Below, piece after piece: positions 44,221 to 46,102 of a DNA stretch of 46,102 nt. This DNA is from Delftia tsuruhatensis NBRC 16741 (GTDB taxonomy: Bacteria; Pseudomonadota; Gammaproteobacteria; Burkholderiales; Burkholderiaceae_C), in assembly GCF_001571325.1 (NCBI RefSeq), contig NZ_BCTO01000061.1, positions 1-46,102 on the forward strand, written 5' to 3'. How positions within the stretch are numbered: the first letter of the stretch is position 1; every line of letters begins with the position of its first letter. The translations under genes and the position numbers were made by a program. The notes below the pieces were generated by a model. It ran no database searches. It saw only the letters and a list, made by a program, of their open reading frames with translations, and was not told the origin of the DNA.

Positions 44221-44592
44221 ATGAAGAAGATACTGATCGTCGAAGACCAGGCCGACATCCGCAAACTGCTGCGCATGACGCTGGAGTCCGGCGCCTACGA
44301 GGTCATGGAGGTGCCCACCGCCGACGAAGCCTGGGCCGTGGCCCAGCGCAACAAGCCCGATATCGTGCTGCTGGACATGATGATGCCCGGCACGCTGGAC
44401 GGCCTGGAGGTGTGCTGTCGCATCAAGACCTCCTACGATCTGCGGCATACCCTGGTGGTGCTGCTCACCGCCCGGGACAGCGCAGAGGACCGCGAGGCGG
44501 GCTTCAATGCGGGCGCCGACGAATACCTGGTCAAGCCCTTCAGCCCGACCCGGCTGCTGCAGATCCTGGCCAGCCTTGAAAGGAGCGACTGA
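44221..44592 (+). CDS. Single-domain response regulator
   Basis: A 123-residue receiver domain with E8/D9, phospho-acceptor D52 in IVLLDMMMPG, Thr in VLLTARD and Lys in LVKPFSP. It has no output domain, so it acts by protein contact or as a phosphate carrier, like CheY or Spo0F. It is divergent from the HTH-REC gene and leads the rightward genes toward the sensor. Its stop overlaps a possible small ORF (TGATG). Confidence 0.92.
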   Translation: MKKILIVEDQADIRKLLRMTLESGAYEVMEVPTADEAWAVAQRNKPDIVLLDMMMPGTLDGLEVCCRIKTSYDLRHTLVVLLTARDSAEDREAGFNAGADEYLVKPFSPTRLLQILASLERSD

Positions 44593-44762
44593 TGATGATG
44601 CGCGCACGGGAGACCGGCCGCGTGGACCTATCCATGGCAGACGGCCCGTCCAGCCGCAGGCTGGCGGGCGGCTGGCACTGGACGCAGGCGTTCGCGCCGG
44701 CCCGGCCCGTTCCTGTGCCGCACGACGGGTTGACCGCCATCGTCGCGCCCCGGAATTTCTGA
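44592..44762 (+). CDS. Possible small protein between the REC and sensor genes
   Basis: A 56-codon ORF starting in the overlapping TGATGATG of the receiver stop; AGGAG lies at 44580-44584. The product is basic with several Pro and Trp (GGWHWTQAF) and matches nothing I know. Its end lies 15 bases before the sensor start. It may only couple translation of the sensor, or be chance. Confidence 0.3.
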   Translation: MMMRARETGRVDLSMADGPSSRRLAGGWHWTQAFAPARPVPVPHDGLTAIVAPRNF

Positions 44763-44777
44763 TGGAGCATCTTCATC

Positions 44778-46102
44778 ATGTCTGATCGAGCTACCGCGCA
44801 TCATTTCCTGGGTGCCGGACGCAGCGCCCACATCAAGGCACTGGTGCTGACCTTTGCCCTGTGCGTGCTTGCCGGGCTGGTGCTCTTCGTCTGGAGCCAG
44901 CTGCACGCCGAGGCCGACCAGAGCAAGTCCCAGGCCGCACTGCTGGCGCGCGTGCTGGAGGACCAGACGGCCAAGACCTTCGAGAACACAGAAATGGCCC
45001 TGTCCAGCCTGGCGCACCACCCCGCCATCCTGGCCGCCGGCAACACGCGCAGCACGCGCGAGGCCGCCATGGCCCAGCTGATCGCCCAGCTGCCCTACCT
45101 GCGCAGCATGGCCCTGCTCGACGACAAGGGACTCATACTGGCCAGCACCCAGGCGGGCGAGGCCGGCCAGCAGATCGACATGCAGGAGCTGCTGCACGAC
45201 AAGAGCGCCGTCGTCGTGCCCGGCAAGCCCCTGCTGGGCCGGCTGGTGCCCGGCCGTGGCCTGTCGGCCCTGGCGCCCCGCGCGCACCCGTCGCCGCGCG
45301 GCGTGTCGTTTCTGCCGCAGCTGCTGGGCTTTCACCAGGACAACGGGATGCCCGCCGTGCTGGTGGCCCTGATCAACCCCGACGCCGTGGCCAACTTCTA
45401 CCAGGCCACGCTGGAGATCCTCAGCTACGAGGCCGTGCTGCTGACCTACGACGGCCGGCCGCTGGCCAGCACGAATGCGGGCACCGGCGTGCAGGCGACC
45501 GCCGTGCTGCAGACACCGCTGTTCCGGCAATGGCTGCCGCACAGCGAATTCGGCTCCTACATCGGCGCGGGCATGCTCGGCTCCCATGAGATCGTGTCGT
45601 TTCGCACCGTGCGCAACTGGCCCCTGCTGCTGGTGGTGGAGGAGCCCTACGCAGCCCTGGTGGCGCGCTGGAGGGATGACGCCTTCGCCTTCTTCGTGGC
45701 CGGCGTGGCCCTGCTGGCCCTGGTGCTGGGCCTGAGCTGGTCGGTGCTCAAGACGCGCAGGGAGCAGAAGACGGCACAGCAGGCCATGGAGCAGGCCCAG
45801 GCACGCCTGGCGCGCAGCGAGCATGAGATGGCCGTGCTCATGCGCAGCGTGCAGGAGCTGATCTTTCGCACCGACAGCGAGGGTCTGCTGACCTTCGTGA
45901 ACGCACGCTGGGAACAGCTGACCGGCCAGCCCAGCTCCGAGGCCGTAGGGCAGCCGCTGGAGAACATCGTGGACGGCCCGTACCGCGCGCAGATCCAGGC
46001 CCTGCTCGATCCCCTGGCCCGGCTGGCGCCGCGCAACTGCCAGGCCATGTTCCAGCTGCCGGGCCACCGGGAAATACTCTGCGACATCGCCGTCGTCCCC
46101 TT
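44778..46102 (+). CDS. Membrane sensor with PAS domain, probable histidine kinase (partial)
   Basis: The first 441 codons are in the window; the 3' end is missing. Residues about 16-38 form a membrane helix (LVLTFALCVLAGLVLFVW). A periplasmic sensor of the Cache/CHASE type follows (about 40-280, including LRSMALLDDKGLILAS). A second helix lies near 295-317, a coiled coil follows, and a PAS domain starts near residue 355 (ELIFRTDSEGLLTFVNARWEQLTG). A kinase or hybrid kinase region is expected beyond the window; a diguanylate cyclase output cannot be excluded. It lies with REC, REC-Hpt and HTH-REC genes, so a phosphorelay is likely. Confidence 0.82.
   Translation, partial: MSDRATAHHFLGAGRSAHIKALVLTFALCVLAGLVLFVWSQLHAEADQSKSQAALLARVLEDQTAKTFENTEMALSSLAHHPAILAAGNTRSTREAAMAQLIAQLPYLRSMALLDDKGLILASTQAGEAGQQIDMQELLHDKSAVVVPGKPLLGRLVPGRGLSALAPRAHPSPRGVSFLPQLLGFHQDNGMPAVLVALINPDAVANFYQATLEILSYEAVLLTYDGRPLASTNAGTGVQATAVLQTPLFRQWLPHSEFGSYIGAGMLGSHEIVSFRTVRNWPLLLVVEEPYAALVARWRDDAFAFFVAGVALLALVLGLSWSVLKTRREQKTAQQAMEQAQARLARSEHEMAVLMRSVQELIFRTDSEGLLTFVNARWEQLTGQPSSEAVGQPLENIVDGPYRAQIQALLDPLARLAPRNCQAMFQLPGHREILCDIAVVP

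Overview
The window is GC-rich with strongly G/C-biased third codon positions. It carries an H-NS relative of the short HvrA/BpH3 type, five LysR regulators, a Bug-type periplasmic receptor and the adjacent fkpB-ispH and radC genes. This combination fits Burkholderiales, most likely Comamonadaceae; Delftia is my best guess, from recall of gene style and not from a database search. I see no rRNA, transposase, integrase or CRISPR array. The regulators, transporters and catabolic cassettes look like ordinary chromosome of a metabolically versatile soil or water bacterium.

Layout. 1-2.2 kb: the end of an operon with a phosphate acetyltransferase and a YeiH-type exporter, possibly the tail of a sulfonate (sulfoacetaldehyde) pathway. 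2.3-4.6 kb: a small membrane protein, then a LysR gene divergent from an NAD-dependent epimerase-like gene. 4.65 kb: tRNA-Gln(TTG). 4.8-10.1 kb: a four-gene catabolic operon (DUF3311 subunit, sodium:solute symporter, YtcJ-like amidohydrolase, COG0523 GTPase) read leftwards from a divergent LysR gene. 10.1-12.9 kb: a LysR gene divergent from an unusual PdxA/TIM-barrel fusion. 13.0-16.0 kb: small stress-type proteins (DUF1304, glycine-zipper, PRC-barrel, Cys-rich copper-binding bundle, an unknown, an H-NS relative). 16.1-21.4 kb: housekeeping genes: tRNA-Ser(CGA) beside serS, a CBS-pair protein, fkpB-ispH, radC and an Smr-domain gene.

21.5-26.1 kb: a MarR-MFS operon divergent from a hotdog thioesterase, sharing a clear palindromic operator, then a lipoprotein CpdB-like nucleotidase. 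26.2-28.6 kb: two inverted copies of a ~355-bp structured intergenic repeat flank a small conserved-looking ORF with a three-way-junction RNA candidate in its leader, and a LysR gene. 28.6-32.0 kb: a lipoprotein alpha/beta hydrolase divergent from a LysR-Bug receptor pair. 32.0-36.3 kb: a DMT exporter divergent from a MocR regulator, and a TetR gene divergent from an MFS exporter with a strong inverted-repeat operator.

36.4-42.6 kb: an iron/siderophore uptake block with two TonB-dependent receptors (one with an STN signalling domain but no FecI/FecR pair beside it), a PepSY membrane protein and a small membrane protein. 42.6-46.1 kb: a multicomponent phosphorelay: REC-Hpt, an inverted-order HTH-REC protein, a single-domain REC and a membrane sensor protein cut by the window end.

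The items most worth a second look are the PdxA-TIM barrel fusion, the inverted structured repeats with compensatory base changes, the structured leader at 26736-26800, and the HTH-REC regulator with its ATTTGAT sites.
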